Shown here in pieces: positions 27,821 to 37,798 of a stretch of DNA of 64,000 nucleotides. Source of the stretch: Acidimicrobiia bacterium (GTDB taxonomy: Bacteria; Actinomycetota; Acidimicrobiia; Acidimicrobiales; Poriferisodalaceae); assembly GCA_022821985.1 (NCBI GenBank), contig JAJECP010000003.1, positions 62,001 to 126,000 of the forward strand, given 5' to 3'. Under the pieces are notes generated by a model. That model saw only the letters and a program-made list of their open reading frames with translations, searched no databases and was not told the DNA's origin. Every line of letters begins with the position of its first letter. The stretch's first letter is position 1. Position numbers and translations under genes: made by a program.

Positions 27821-28833
27821 GCAGCAACGGTGACCTGCCCTCCGTCTCGGTGGTGATTCCGGCGCGCAACTGCGCCGCTGAGCTGCCCGGATGCCTCGAC
27901 GCGGTGAGTGCCCAGACCTATCGGGGAAAGCTCGACGTGATCGTGTCGGTTGCACCGAGCGCCGACGACACCAGCAGTGTCGCTGCATCGGCCCACTGCA
28001 CGCGGCCCCTGCAGGTGATCCAGAACCCGGCGGGCACCACGTCGTCGGGTCTCAATCTGGCGATCGGTGCTGCTGCCGGCGAGGTCATTGTGCGAGCCGA
28101 CGCCCAGGCCAGACTCCCGGCCGATTATGTGGAGCGAGCCGTCGCAACGTTGCGGCGCACTGGCGCGGCGAATGTCGGCGGCGTGCAGCGGCCGGTGGGC
28201 CAGGGTGACTTGAGCCGGGTGATTGCCGCAGCACTGTCGTCGCCATTCGGGGGCGGTCCGGCCGTATTCCGGCACGGGAGCGATGAAGGACCCGTCGACA
28301 CGGTGTACCTGGGCGTGTTCGACGCTGCCGTGCTCGCTTCTGTGGGCGGATTCGACGAGTCGTTGGTGCGGAACCAGGACTACGAGCTGAATTGGCGCCT
28401 GCGCGAGCAGGGTCACATGGTGTGGCTGGACCCGAGCTTGGTCGTGGAGTACCAGCCCCGGTCGACCTGGGCTGGTTTGGCGCGCCAGTACTTCGAGTAC
28501 GGCACCTGGAAGCGTGTGGTGATCAACCGACACCCACGCTCGATGCGGCTGCGGCAGCTCGCAGCGCCTGCATTGGTCGTCGGCTTGGCGGTGTCTGCGT
28601 TCGAGCTGGCGAGCGGTCGCCCGCGCGGCGGAATCGTGCCGGCCACATATCTCGGTGCGTGCGCGCTGGCCGCAGCCCGGCTCCGTCAGCGCCTTCCCTC
28701 CGTCGGTGATCACTTGCGGGCAGCGGTGGCCTTCACCGTCATGCACCTGTCGTGGGGAACGGGCTTTCTGATCGGCCGCCGCCGTGACGAGCGCATGCCG
28801 CCGGCGGATTGGGCGGCAGACGGCGAGAGGTGA
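27817..28833 (+). CDS. ExoA-like family 2 glycosyltransferase
   Basis: This 338-residue protein has a family 2 GT-A domain (about 8-230) and a hydrophobic C-terminal part. Motifs are SVVIPARNCAAELPGCLDAV, the metal-site-like RADAQARLP (a D-A variation of DxD), and FDESLVRNQDYELNWRLREQG, the acceptor-side signature. It resembles succinoglycan-type ExoA transferases. The GTG start is in a GTGA overlap with the sugar transferase, so it probably adds a sugar to the same lipid-linked intermediate. Confidence 0.88.
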   Translation: MSSNGDLPSVSVVIPARNCAAELPGCLDAVSAQTYRGKLDVIVSVAPSADDTSSVAASAHCTRPLQVIQNPAGTTSSGLNLAIGAAAGEVIVRADAQARLPADYVERAVATLRRTGAANVGGVQRPVGQGDLSRVIAAALSSPFGGGPAVFRHGSDEGPVDTVYLGVFDAAVLASVGGFDESLVRNQDYELNWRLREQGHMVWLDPSLVVEYQPRSTWAGLARQYFEYGTWKRVVINRHPRSMRLRQLAAPALVVGLAVSAFELASGRPRGGIVPATYLGACALAAARLRQRLPSVGDHLRAAVAFTVMHLSWGTGFLIGRRRDERMPPADWAADGER

Positions 28834-28892
28834 CGCAGCACCGGGCATTCCGGTCTGCTGTGCGACCTCGGTTCCGGTTCGGTGCCACTCGG

Positions 28893-28898
28893 TACGCT
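28893..28898 (+). promoter_or_regulatory. Putative -10 element for leaderless amidohydrolase gene
   Basis: TACGCT ends 7 bases before the ATG at 28906 and supports that start over the ATG at 28882. Confidence 0.45.
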
Positions 28899-28905
28899 CG
28901 CACAC

Positions 28906-30621
28906 ATGGCTGATGTCGTGATCCGCAACGGGACTGTCGTTGACGGGAGCGGCGGCCCGCCGCGTACAGCCGATGTCGCCATTGACGACGGGCTGGTCGC
29001 CGAAGTGGGAGAGGTGGCTGGCCGGGGTCGCCGCGAGATCGACGCCGAGGGACACCTCGTGGTGCCGGGCTGGGTGGACATTCACACTCACTACGACGGG
29101 CAGGCCACTTGGGATCCCGAGATGACGCCGTCGTCGTGGCATGGGGTGACCACCGCCATCTTCGGCAACTGCGGCGTTGGCTTCGCCCCGGTGAAGCCGG
29201 GCACCGAGGACTACCTCATCAACTTGATGGAGGGAGTGGAGGACATTCCCGGCACGGTGCTCGCGGAAGGCATCGATTTTCGCTGGACCAGCTACCCGGA
29301 GTATCTCGATGCGCTCGCGTCGACTCCCCGGGTGATGGACATCGGCAGCCAGTTGCCCCACGGAGCGCTGCGGTTCTTTGTGATGGGCGAGCGCGGCGCT
29401 GACCACGCCGAGGTGCCGACAGCCGAGGAGCTCAACCGGATCACCGAGTTGGTCACCGAGGCACTCGACGCGGGGGCGCTCGGGTTCACCACCAGCCGCA
29501 CCACCAAGCACAAGGCGGCGGACGGCCGGTTGACGCCGTCGCTGTCGGCGGGGGATCCCGAGCTGGCCGCGGTGGCGCGGGCGATGCGACAGGCCGGTGC
29601 CGGCGTGCTGCAGGTGAACTCCGACTTCGGGCCCGGCGAGTTCGAAACGCTGCGCGCGGCCGCCGAATTGTCCGGCCGCCCGCTGTCGGTGCTGCTGCTG
29701 CAAGTCGACGATGCGCCGGAGCTGTGGCGGGAAACCTTGGATCACATCCATGCCGCGAACGCCGCGGGCATTGCTGCGAATGGGCAGGTCGGCTGTCGAC
29801 CGATCAGCGTCATGCTCGGACTCGACGTGTCGGTGAATCCCTTCGGCAATCACCCGGCCTACCGGCAGATCGCCCATCTGCCCACTCCGCAGCGAGCCGC
29901 CCGCATGCGCGACGACGAGAGCCTGCGTCGGGCCCTGATCGAAGATCGGCCGCTGGACGGGTTCAGCAAGTGGATGGACTACGCGCTCACCCGTGCTTTC
30001 GAGCTCGGCGACGTGCCCGACTATGAGCCCGATCCCCGTGCTTCGGTTGCAGCCCGGGCTGCAGACCTGGGCGTCAGCCCGTGGGAGCAGGCGCTGGATC
30101 TGCTCTCAGACGGCGACGGCGACGCCCTGCTCCTGTACCCCTTCGAGAACTACACCGGCGGCAGCCTGGATGTCATCCGCGAGATGCTGGCCGACCCGCA
30201 CACCATCTGCGGCATCGGCGACGCGGGAGCACACGTCGGCACCATCTGCGATGCGTCGTACCCGACGTACCTGCTGACCCACTGGGCTCGAGACCGCAAC
30301 CGTGGCGAGGGCCTGCCGCTTGAGTTCCTGGTGCAGAAGCAGACCCGCGCCAACGCGCTCGCCTATGGCCTCGCCGACCGCGGCCTGCTCGCACCCGGCT
30401 ACCGGGCTGACCTCAATGTGGTCGATTTCGATGCGCTCGGCGTGGGGCGCCCGGAGCTGGTGTACGACTTGCCGAGCGGCGGCAAGCGCCTGATCCAGCG
30501 GTCGACGGGGTACCGGCACACGTTTGTGGCAGGAGCCGAAGTGTCGGCGGACGGCGAGTTCACCGGCGCCCGTCCCGGCAGGCTTGTGCGTGGTTCGGTG
30601 GCCGACCCAGCGAACCAGTGA
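28906..30621 (+). CDS. N-acyl-D-amino-acid deacylase-like amidohydrolase
   Basis: This 571-residue amidohydrolase-superfamily enzyme starts with the strand VVIRNGTVVDGSG, and the first metal motif is HTHYDGQ (about residues 64-70). GNCGVGFAP and GDAGAHVG are typical of D-aminoacylases, as is a C-terminal YRADLNVVDFDAL segment from the composite small domain. Substrates in this family are N-acyl-D-amino acids or related amides. A CoA-transferase follows 4 bases later, so this may act in catabolism of an amide-linked acid; that link is inference. Confidence 0.86.
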   Translation: MADVVIRNGTVVDGSGGPPRTADVAIDDGLVAEVGEVAGRGRREIDAEGHLVVPGWVDIHTHYDGQATWDPEMTPSSWHGVTTAIFGNCGVGFAPVKPGTEDYLINLMEGVEDIPGTVLAEGIDFRWTSYPEYLDALASTPRVMDIGSQLPHGALRFFVMGERGADHAEVPTAEELNRITELVTEALDAGALGFTTSRTTKHKAADGRLTPSLSAGDPELAAVARAMRQAGAGVLQVNSDFGPGEFETLRAAAELSGRPLSVLLLQVDDAPELWRETLDHIHAANAAGIAANGQVGCRPISVMLGLDVSVNPFGNHPAYRQIAHLPTPQRAARMRDDESLRRALIEDRPLDGFSKWMDYALTRAFELGDVPDYEPDPRASVAARAADLGVSPWEQALDLLSDGDGDALLLYPFENYTGGSLDVIREMLADPHTICGIGDAGAHVGTICDASYPTYLLTHWARDRNRGEGLPLEFLVQKQTRANALAYGLADRGLLAPGYRADLNVVDFDALGVGRPELVYDLPSGGKRLIQRSTGYRHTFVAGAEVSADGEFTGARPGRLVRGSVADPANQ

Positions 30622-30625
30622 GCCG

Positions 30626-31822
30626 GTGAATCCCCCGCCATTGCCGGATGCCGCTGAGCTGCCGCTCGCCGGCATCACGGTGCTCGATCTGACCATTGCG
30701 CGCGCTGGCCCCACGGCCGTGCGGCAACTCGCGGACTGGGGCGCCGACGTCATCCGGGTGGACGCCCCTACCGACGGCTTCGAGGAAGGCCGGGAGGCAT
30801 CGCCGGATCACCTCAACATCCACCGCAACAAGCGCTCGCTGGTCATCGACTTGAAGAACCCGTCGGGTCGCGAACTGCTGCACCGTCTTGTTCGGGCAGC
30901 CGATGTGCTGATCGAGAACCTGCGACCGACCGTCAAGTACCGGCTGGGATTCGACTGGGACACCCTGCACGCCGTGAATCCCGCGCTGGTGATGGGATCC
31001 ATCTCGGGTTTCGGGCAGGACGGCCCGTACGCGACTCGCGGCGGTGTCGACCAGATCGCCCAGGGCCTCGGCGGGATGATGGCGGTGACGGGCCTGCCGG
31101 GACACGGTCCTGTGAGGGCCGGCGTGGCGATCAGCGACGTGACCGCCGGCTTGCAGCTCGCCATCGGTGTGCTGGTGGCGCTCATCGAGCGATCCCGCAC
31201 CGGCGAGGGTCGCTGGGTGCACACCTCGCTGCTTGAGTCGATGATCGGCATGCTCGACTTCCAGGCGGCTCGCTGGACGGTGGCGGGGGAGGACCCACCG
31301 CAGGCCGGCAACGACCACCCCACGATGATCCCGATGGGCACCTACGAGGCCGCCGATGGCCACATCAACATCGCAGCGCCCGGCGGGCGGTTGTGGCGCG
31401 CGTTCTGCGCCGAGATCGGCCGGCCCGATCTGCCTGACGACGAGCGGTTCTCATCGATCAAACTGCGTTCGGCCAACCGGACCGATCTGAACAAACTCAT
31501 CGGCGAGCGGCTCGCCACCGCAGGCTGCGACGAATGGGTGCAGCGCCTCAACGCTGTGGGCATCCCGTGCGGGCGCGTCAACACCGTGGCCGAAGCCTTC
31601 GCCGACCCGCAGGTTCAGCACCTGGGCATGGCCGCGCCGGTGCATCACCCGGTGATGGGCGACATCCGCATCGTGCGCAACGCCACCCAGATCGACGGGG
31701 TGCCCGGTGACATCCGACGGCCCAGCCCCGCGCAGGGCGAGCACACCGACGAGATCCTGGCCCAGTTCGGGCTGGAACCCGACGAGATTGCCGCCCTGCG
31801 CGACGCCGGCGCCGTCAGCTAG
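30626..31822 (+). CDS. CaiB/BaiF family (class III) CoA-transferase
   Basis: This 398-residue enzyme moves CoA between carboxylic acids. Typical segments are GITVLDLTIARAGPTAVRQLADWGADVIRVD, the HRNKRSLVIDLKNPSGRELL stretch, and ADVLIENLRPTVKYRLG. The class uses a catalytic Asp, probably within the DQIAQGLGGMMAVTG region. The GTG at 30626 follows the amidohydrolase stop by 4 bases, so it is probably cotranscribed. It converges with metY at 31860. Confidence 0.92.
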   Translation: MNPPPLPDAAELPLAGITVLDLTIARAGPTAVRQLADWGADVIRVDAPTDGFEEGREASPDHLNIHRNKRSLVIDLKNPSGRELLHRLVRAADVLIENLRPTVKYRLGFDWDTLHAVNPALVMGSISGFGQDGPYATRGGVDQIAQGLGGMMAVTGLPGHGPVRAGVAISDVTAGLQLAIGVLVALIERSRTGEGRWVHTSLLESMIGMLDFQAARWTVAGEDPPQAGNDHPTMIPMGTYEAADGHINIAAPGGRLWRAFCAEIGRPDLPDDERFSSIKLRSANRTDLNKLIGERLATAGCDEWVQRLNAVGIPCGRVNTVAEAFADPQVQHLGMAAPVHHPVMGDIRIVRNATQIDGVPGDIRRPSPAQGEHTDEILAQFGLEPDEIAALRDAGAVS

Positions 31823-31859
31823 TTGTGCCGGCCGGCATCGGTCGCCGGCCTGCTTGGCG

Positions 31860-33194
<1,335 letters not shown>

Positions 33195-33238
33195 GACGAG
33201 CTCCATTTCTTACGCCCCATAAGGCGGGCTATGCCTGA

Positions 33239-33256
33239 CTCGGCGGGATTGCCGAG
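33239..33256 (-). promoter_or_regulatory. Small hairpin in the metY leader
   Basis: CTCGGC (33239-33244) and GCCGAG (33251-33256) form a perfect 6-bp stem with a 6-base loop, 45 bases before the metY start. Its role is unknown. Confidence 0.4.
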
Positions 33257-33275
33257 CGCGCAGCACTGTACCGGT

Positions 33276-33302
33276 AAAACCCGACCTGTCCAGTCGGATT
33301 TT
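33276..33302. terminator. Bidirectional terminator-like palindrome upstream of metY
   Basis: The 10-base arms 33276-33285 and 33293-33302 pair except at one position. The CCGAC/GTCGG core is flanked by four A and four T on either side of a 7-base loop. It sits between the 2-hydroxyacid dehydrogenase stop and metY, both on the minus strand, so it may end the upstream transcript. A second short palindrome, CTGTGACAG, is adjacent at 33303-33311, so an operator is also possible. Confidence 0.5.
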
Positions 33303-33365
33303 CTGTGACAGATCTATTGCAGTGCTGGCCGCAGCTACCGGCTCTGCTTCTTGCGCTCCGGGTTG

Positions 33366-34391
33366 TCAGAAACCGGTTTGCTTGTCGACGACACCTTCGA
33401 GGGGGCGGCCTTCGCGCAGGGCGACGAGGTTGCGGCAGAAGCGCTCCAGGTTGCGCCGCGCGCGGTGCTGGCTCGCCCCCGCCGTGTGGGGGGTCATGAC
33501 GCAGTTGTCGAAGCCCCACAGCGGGCTGTCGGCAGGCAGCGGCTCGACCGGAGCGACATCGAGGGCAGCCCCGCCGATCCGGCCTTCGGCCAGCGCCCGC
33601 TCCAGCGATGGACCGTCGATGATCTCACCGCGGGTCACGTTCAGCAGGATGGCGCCGTCGGGCATCAGGGCGAACATCTCGTCGTCGAACATCGCCCGGG
33701 TGTCGGCGGTGAGCGGCAGCCCCACCGCCAGCACGTCGCTGGTGGCCACGACGTCCCGCAGCGACTCGGGGCCGCCGACCGTCTCGACGCCCTCGCCGGG
33801 CGGCACCGGGTACAGGTCCATGGCCTGCACTTTCATGCCGAACGCGGCTGCGCGGCGGGCGATGTGCCGGCCCGTGCCGCCGAACCCCAAGATGCCCATC
33901 GTGAGGCCTTCGAGCTCCAGCTCGCTGTAGCGCATCTGCTCGCGCAGGTCGTTGTCCCAGCCCTCGGGGCCCAGCTTCACGGCGGTTGCGATGCGCCTGA
34001 CCAGTGCGAGCAGCAGTCCGAACGCGTGGTCGGCCAGATGACTGCCCACCAGTCCCTTCTCGCCGGTGAGCACCACATCGCTGGCGAGGAACTTCGGGTA
34101 CATGAACATGTCGACACCCGAGGCCGTCGCATGGATCCAGCACAGGCTCGGGGCTGCGTCGAACAGCCACTCGGGCACGATGCCCAGGATCACCTGTGCG
34201 TCGGCGGCCAGCGGAACGCCGTCTCGCACACGGTCCACGATGTTCACGACGGCGCCGGGCCCTGCCGCGTCGCGGATTGCCGCCTCGTCGGCGGGGCTGA
34301 CATCGGGCAGCGTGAGTGTCTTCGTGACCAGCACGTTCAGCGGCCCGTCGGGCACGTCGAGGACAGTCGGTCCTGGCGGTGCAGAACTCAT
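33366..34391 (-). CDS. D-isomer-specific 2-hydroxyacid dehydrogenase
   Basis: This 341-residue NAD-dependent oxidoreductase has the Rossmann motif GILGFGGTGRHIARR, the catalytic Arg in NVTRGEIIDG, the Glu in DVAPVEPLP, and the His in MTPHTAGAS. The family covers phosphoglycerate, glyoxylate and hydroxypyruvate reductases; the substrate cannot be told. The ATG overlaps the stop of the 2-keto-pentenoate hydratase gene, so the two enzymes probably share a pathway. Confidence 0.9.
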   Translation of the reverse strand: MSSAPPGPTVLDVPDGPLNVLVTKTLTLPDVSPADEAAIRDAAGPGAVVNIVDRVRDGVPLAADAQVILGIVPEWLFDAAPSLCWIHATASGVDMFMYPKFLASDVVLTGEKGLVGSHLADHAFGLLLALVRRIATAVKLGPEGWDNDLREQMRYSELELEGLTMGILGFGGTGRHIARRAAAFGMKVQAMDLYPVPPGEGVETVGGPESLRDVVATSDVLAVGLPLTADTRAMFDDEMFALMPDGAILLNVTRGEIIDGPSLERALAEGRIGGAALDVAPVEPLPADSPLWGFDNCVMTPHTAGASQHRARRNLERFCRNLVALREGRPLEGVVDKQTGF

Positions 34392-35167
34392 GAGATCGTC
34401 GCCTCCACGGCTCCGATGCCGCTGTAGCTGGTCACCCAGCGCTGGCCGGGCTCGGCCCGGAAACGGGCGTACGCGCCGGTGATCACGCTCTGGCCCGGCT
34501 CGAGCGCCATGCCGTGCCGGTGCAGCGTGGCCGCGAGCCGGGCGATCGACAGGTAGGGGTTGTCGACCTCGTCGGCGGCGGTGCAGCTGAACTGTTCCTC
34601 GCCATCGCAGGAGACCGTCACCACGCAGCGGTCGAGCTCTTCCGCCGCTGGTGCGTCCACCCCCGAGCCCCGCACGATGGCCCAGTTCGTCAGGTTGTCG
34701 GCGACGAGCATGGCGAGGTTCCCTGCCACGGCCGCCCGTGCTTCGTTGACCTCGTAGCCGGCGCACACCTGCGCGATCCGGGCGGGCACCGAGGCCGGGT
34801 CGACATCGTCGCCGGCAATGCGCTCACCGATCACGAAGCACATCTCGGGCTCGATGCTCACCTTGCGGATCTCTGCCGACGGCAGATCGACTGGCGACGT
34901 GAGCACCCGGTTGACGTGCCCGAAGGGTCGGTCGTCGATGCCCACCGTCGTGCGGGCCCGGTCCGACGTGAGCCCGACCTTCCAGCCGGCGTGCACCGCG
35001 CCGCTCGCGACAGCTCGTTGCTGCATCTCGCACTGGATGGCAAGCCCGTCCTCGAAGCCCAAGTCGGCGAACGCCTCGACCGGCGCCTCGCCTCCATCGG
35101 CGAAGTAGGCGGTCAGGGCGTCTGCAGCCGCGAGCTGGTCGGGGTTGAGCTGTTGTGGCGGAGTCAC
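34388..35167 (-). CDS. 2-oxopent-4-enoate hydratase/4-oxalocrotonate decarboxylase family protein
   Basis: This 259-residue member of the fumarylacetoacetate-hydrolase-like fold usually acts late in meta-cleavage of aromatics. Motifs are GWKVGLTS, FGHVN, the metal-site SIEPEMCFVIGERI, and YEVNEARAAVAGNLAMLVADN. The GTG at 35167 is chosen from the conserved length and a TAAGGT hexamer (read on the minus strand) 8 bases upstream. It is coupled to the dehydrogenase by a 4-base overlap. No ring-cleavage dioxygenase lies nearby. Confidence 0.85.
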   Translation of the reverse strand: MTPPQQLNPDQLAAADALTAYFADGGEAPVEAFADLGFEDGLAIQCEMQQRAVASGAVHAGWKVGLTSDRARTTVGIDDRPFGHVNRVLTSPVDLPSAEIRKVSIEPEMCFVIGERIAGDDVDPASVPARIAQVCAGYEVNEARAAVAGNLAMLVADNLTNWAIVRGSGVDAPAAEELDRCVVTVSCDGEEQFSCTAADEVDNPYLSIARLAATLHRHGMALEPGQSVITGAYARFRAEPGQRWVTSYSGIGAVEATIS

Positions 35168-35175
35168 AGCGGGGC

Positions 35176-35181
35176 ACCTTA
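35176..35181 (-). promoter_or_regulatory. Putative -10 element for leaderless hydratase gene
   Basis: On the minus strand TAAGGT ends 8 bases before the GTG start at 35167. It lies back to back with the -10 of the divergent ArsI-like gene. Confidence 0.4.
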
Positions 35182-35245
35182 GATCGCTAGCGGCAGGCGA
35201 GTTCAGATGTCCGGGATCGTCCTTTGCGGCACAGGGTGCTCGCCG

Positions 35246-35251
35246 TAGTGT
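35246..35251 (+). promoter_or_regulatory. Putative -10 element for leaderless ArsI-like gene
   Basis: TAGTGT ends 6 bases before the ATG at 35258. Confidence 0.45.
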
Positions 35252-35257
35252 GAACCC

Positions 35258-35701
35258 ATGAGGTTGCAGCTGGCACTCAATGTGGACGACATCGACGAGG
35301 CAGTCGACTACTACTCGCGGCTCTTCGGTGCCGAACCGGCCAAGCGGCGCGACGGGTACGCCAACTTCGCTATCGACGAGCCGCCGCTGAAGCTGGTGCT
35401 GTTCGAGAATCCCGGTAACGGGGGCACCATCAACCATCTCGGGGTCGAGACCACCTCCGCCAGCGAGGTGGAACAGGCTCATGCCCGCATGGTCGAGGCC
35501 GGTCTCACCACCTCCACCATCGACGAAACCATGTGCTGCTACGCCGAAAAGGTCGAGACCTGGGCCACCGATCCGCACGGCATCGACTGGGAGTGGTACG
35601 TGAAGCAGGGCGACGTCGAGGTGATGAACAACGTGGTGCTGTCGCGACGCGGTGACGGCGTCGAGCGCGAGAGTCACGCTGACGACGCCTGCTGCGCCTA
35701 G
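35258..35701 (+). CDS. ArsI/CadI-like vicinal-oxygen-chelate dioxygenase
   Basis: This 147-residue glyoxalase-fold protein closely matches the layout of ArsI, the Fe(II) C-As lyase that demethylates trivalent organoarsenicals. Q4, H60 and E112 fit the iron ligands, and the vicinal C93-C94 in the MCCYAEKVETW stretch fit the arsenic-binding pair. A second Cys pair sits at the C-terminal end (DACCA). No arsR, arsM or efflux gene lies nearby, so cadmium-induced CadI-like or another role is possible. It faces a thioesterase gene and is divergent from the hydratase. Confidence 0.82.
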   Translation: MRLQLALNVDDIDEAVDYYSRLFGAEPAKRRDGYANFAIDEPPLKLVLFENPGNGGTINHLGVETTSASEVEQAHARMVEAGLTTSTIDETMCCYAEKVETWATDPHGIDWEWYVKQGDVEVMNNVVLSRRGDGVERESHADDACCA

Positions 35702-35716
35702 CGGCAGTCGCAGTCT

Positions 35717-36544
35717 CTATCTCTGAGGTCGGCGCTCCCGCAGCAGCACTTCTTGGGCGATCGTCGCGACGTGGCTGCCGTCGGGAGCGAACAGGTTGCC
35801 CACGGTCATGCCGCGAGCGCTCGTGAGACCGTGGCAGTCGAACTGGTACAGGTGCCATTCATCGGCGCGCATCGGGCGGTGGAACCACATTGCGTGATCC
35901 AGTGACGCGCCCATGAACGTCTCCTGGTACTGCTCGCGGTTCACCTGCAGCGGGTGCAGCGAGCGGGCGGCGTTGAACTGGATGGCATCGGAGGTGAAGG
36001 CCAGCCCGCAGATGTGCAGCCGGGGATCGTCGTCGATTGGATCGACAATGCGCACCCAGCCCATCGACTGGCCGGCTCCTGGATGGCTCGGCAGCGGGCG
36101 GCGTTCCATGATCCACGGCCAACGCTCTTCGTCGATGTTGCGGCAGTCCTGCGGGTCGGGGGCCAGGGGGATGCGTGCGGTCTGCACTTCGGCGTCCTGC
36201 TCGGCCACATGGAACGAGCACGACAGGTTCAGGATGGCGCCGCCGCTCTGGCGGGCCACGACGGCCCGGGTGCAGAACGAGCGGCCGTTGCGCAGGCGGT
36301 CCACCTCGTAGCGGACCGGCTCGTCGAGGGTGCCCCCGCGGATGAAGTAGGCGTGCACGGAGTGCGGCACGAACGTTTCGTCGACGGTCTGGAACGCTGC
36401 CCACAGGCCCTGGGCGATGACCTGCCCGCCGTAGATGCGACCCCACATGTATTCGGGGCTGACGCCGACGTAGGTGTCGGGGCCGTGCTGCTCGAGGAAC
36501 ATGACCTCGCCGTACGTGGTCGGCGCCGAGATGCCGCTCGTCAC
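35717..36544 (-). CDS. TesB-like acyl-CoA thioesterase II
   Basis: This 275-residue double-hotdog thioesterase hydrolyses acyl-CoA. Motifs are RIYGGQVIAQGLWAAFQTV, VHAYFIRGG, LRNGRSFCTRAV, and in the second half LDHAMWFHRP and GLTSARGMTVGNLF. The GTG at 36544 overlaps the stop of the upstream acyl-CoA dehydrogenase (GTGA), which supports this start over an ATG at 36571. It is the last gene of the acyl-CoA operon. Confidence 0.88.
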   Translation of the reverse strand: MTSGISAPTTYGEVMFLEQHGPDTYVGVSPEYMWGRIYGGQVIAQGLWAAFQTVDETFVPHSVHAYFIRGGTLDEPVRYEVDRLRNGRSFCTRAVVARQSGGAILNLSCSFHVAEQDAEVQTARIPLAPDPQDCRNIDEERWPWIMERRPLPSHPGAGQSMGWVRIVDPIDDDPRLHICGLAFTSDAIQFNAARSLHPLQVNREQYQETFMGASLDHAMWFHRPMRADEWHLYQFDCHGLTSARGMTVGNLFAPDGSHVATIAQEVLLRERRPQR

Positions 36545-37758
36545 AGCAGTCCTTTTCGCGACTGCCGCCAAGGCACATCACGGTCGAGGCGGGGTTCGCC
36601 GGGGAGGCCGAGCACCCGCTCGCCCAGGATGTTGCGCTGGATCTCGTCGGTGCCGCCCCGTATCGACATCGACGGCGCGGTCACCGTCTCGATGTAGCCG
36701 TGACCGTCTTCGAGCATGCCTGCGGCTCCCGCGGCGCGATTCGCCAAGTAAGCGCGCCGCTTGTACGACGACACCGTCCTCAGCTTTGCACCGCTGCCGG
36801 CCGGTCCCGGACTGCCGCCGGACCGGGCCTCGTCGGCCGCCCGCTGGGCAGTCCAGCGCGACGCCATGTCTGCGGCGTAGATCGACATGGCCTCGTCGCG
36901 TCGCACTTTGTCGTCGAGCGCACCGAGCGCGGCCAGATCGGCGATCCACGTAGGAACGCGAGAGCCACGCTTCGCACCGTCGCCACCGCCGCGGCTGCCG
37001 GCACCTGCCCGCTCGTGGGAGAGGATCGTCATCGCAACCCGCCAACCCTCTCCCACATCGCCGACCCGCCATGCGTCGGGAACGACCGCGCCGTCCACGA
37101 ACACCTCGCTGAAGTGGGCGTCGTTGTTCATCTGCCGCAGCGGCCGCACGTCGACGCCGGTGGCATCCATGGCGATCACGAACATCGTGAGGCCCTTGTG
37201 CTTGGGCTGATCCGGATCGGTGCGAGCCAGGCAGATGGCCCACTTCGACCACATCGCCCGGCTGGTCCAGGTCTTCTGGCCGCCAAGCCGCCACAGGTCA
37301 CCGTCCTGCTCGGCGCTCAGGGCCACGTTGGCGAGATCCGACCCGGCCTCGGGCTCGGAGAACATCTGGCACCAGATCTCGGCGCCCGATGCGATCGGCC
37401 GCAGCCAGCGGTCCTGCTGCTCAGCGGTGCCGTGCGCTAGCAGGGCAGGACCCACCATGCCGAGACCGATCGCGAACGGGTAGAGGTCGGGCACCACGTA
37501 CTCGCGCAGCACCGAGCCGATGAGCTGGTTCTGCGCCACCGAGGCGTTGCGGCCGCCATGAGCGGACGGCCAGGTCGGTACGTGCCAGCCGCCATCCACG
37601 GTCGCCGCCAGGTAGGCCCGGCCGTCGTCGAGATCGTCGTTGCCGGCCCCCATCGACGTCAGGCGCGTCTGCTCGGTGCGGCGCTCGAGCAACCCGTCGA
37701 GCGCCGCGCGGATGTTGTCGGCAGTAAGCGCGGCTGATTGCGATGCGAGATCGGACAT
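36541..37758 (-). CDS. Acyl-CoA dehydrogenase
   Basis: This 405-residue flavoprotein oxidises acyl-CoA to enoyl-CoA. The flavin-binding segments MFSEPEAGSDLANV and QKTWTSRA are clear, and the C-terminal IRGGTDEIQRNILGERVLGLP is typical of the family. A Gly/Ser/Lys-rich stretch (GAGSRGGGDGAKRGSR) sits after the middle beta domain. It lies 40 bases after the enoyl-CoA hydratase and is coupled to the thioesterase. The chain-length or branched substrate is not predictable here. Confidence 0.92.
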   Translation of the reverse strand: MSDLASQSAALTADNIRAALDGLLERRTEQTRLTSMGAGNDDLDDGRAYLAATVDGGWHVPTWPSAHGGRNASVAQNQLIGSVLREYVVPDLYPFAIGLGMVGPALLAHGTAEQQDRWLRPIASGAEIWCQMFSEPEAGSDLANVALSAEQDGDLWRLGGQKTWTSRAMWSKWAICLARTDPDQPKHKGLTMFVIAMDATGVDVRPLRQMNNDAHFSEVFVDGAVVPDAWRVGDVGEGWRVAMTILSHERAGAGSRGGGDGAKRGSRVPTWIADLAALGALDDKVRRDEAMSIYAADMASRWTAQRAADEARSGGSPGPAGSGAKLRTVSSYKRRAYLANRAAGAAGMLEDGHGYIETVTAPSMSIRGGTDEIQRNILGERVLGLPGEPRLDRDVPWRQSRKGLL

Positions 37759-37798
37759 CAGTCGCGAGCGACGTCGGGCGTTCCGGTACGACCGGGCA

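Noticed and set aside
33195-33365. SAM riboswitch before metY
   Set aside because: The leader is short and no conserved SAM-I, SAM-II or SAM-IV core was recognised; only simple hairpins are present.
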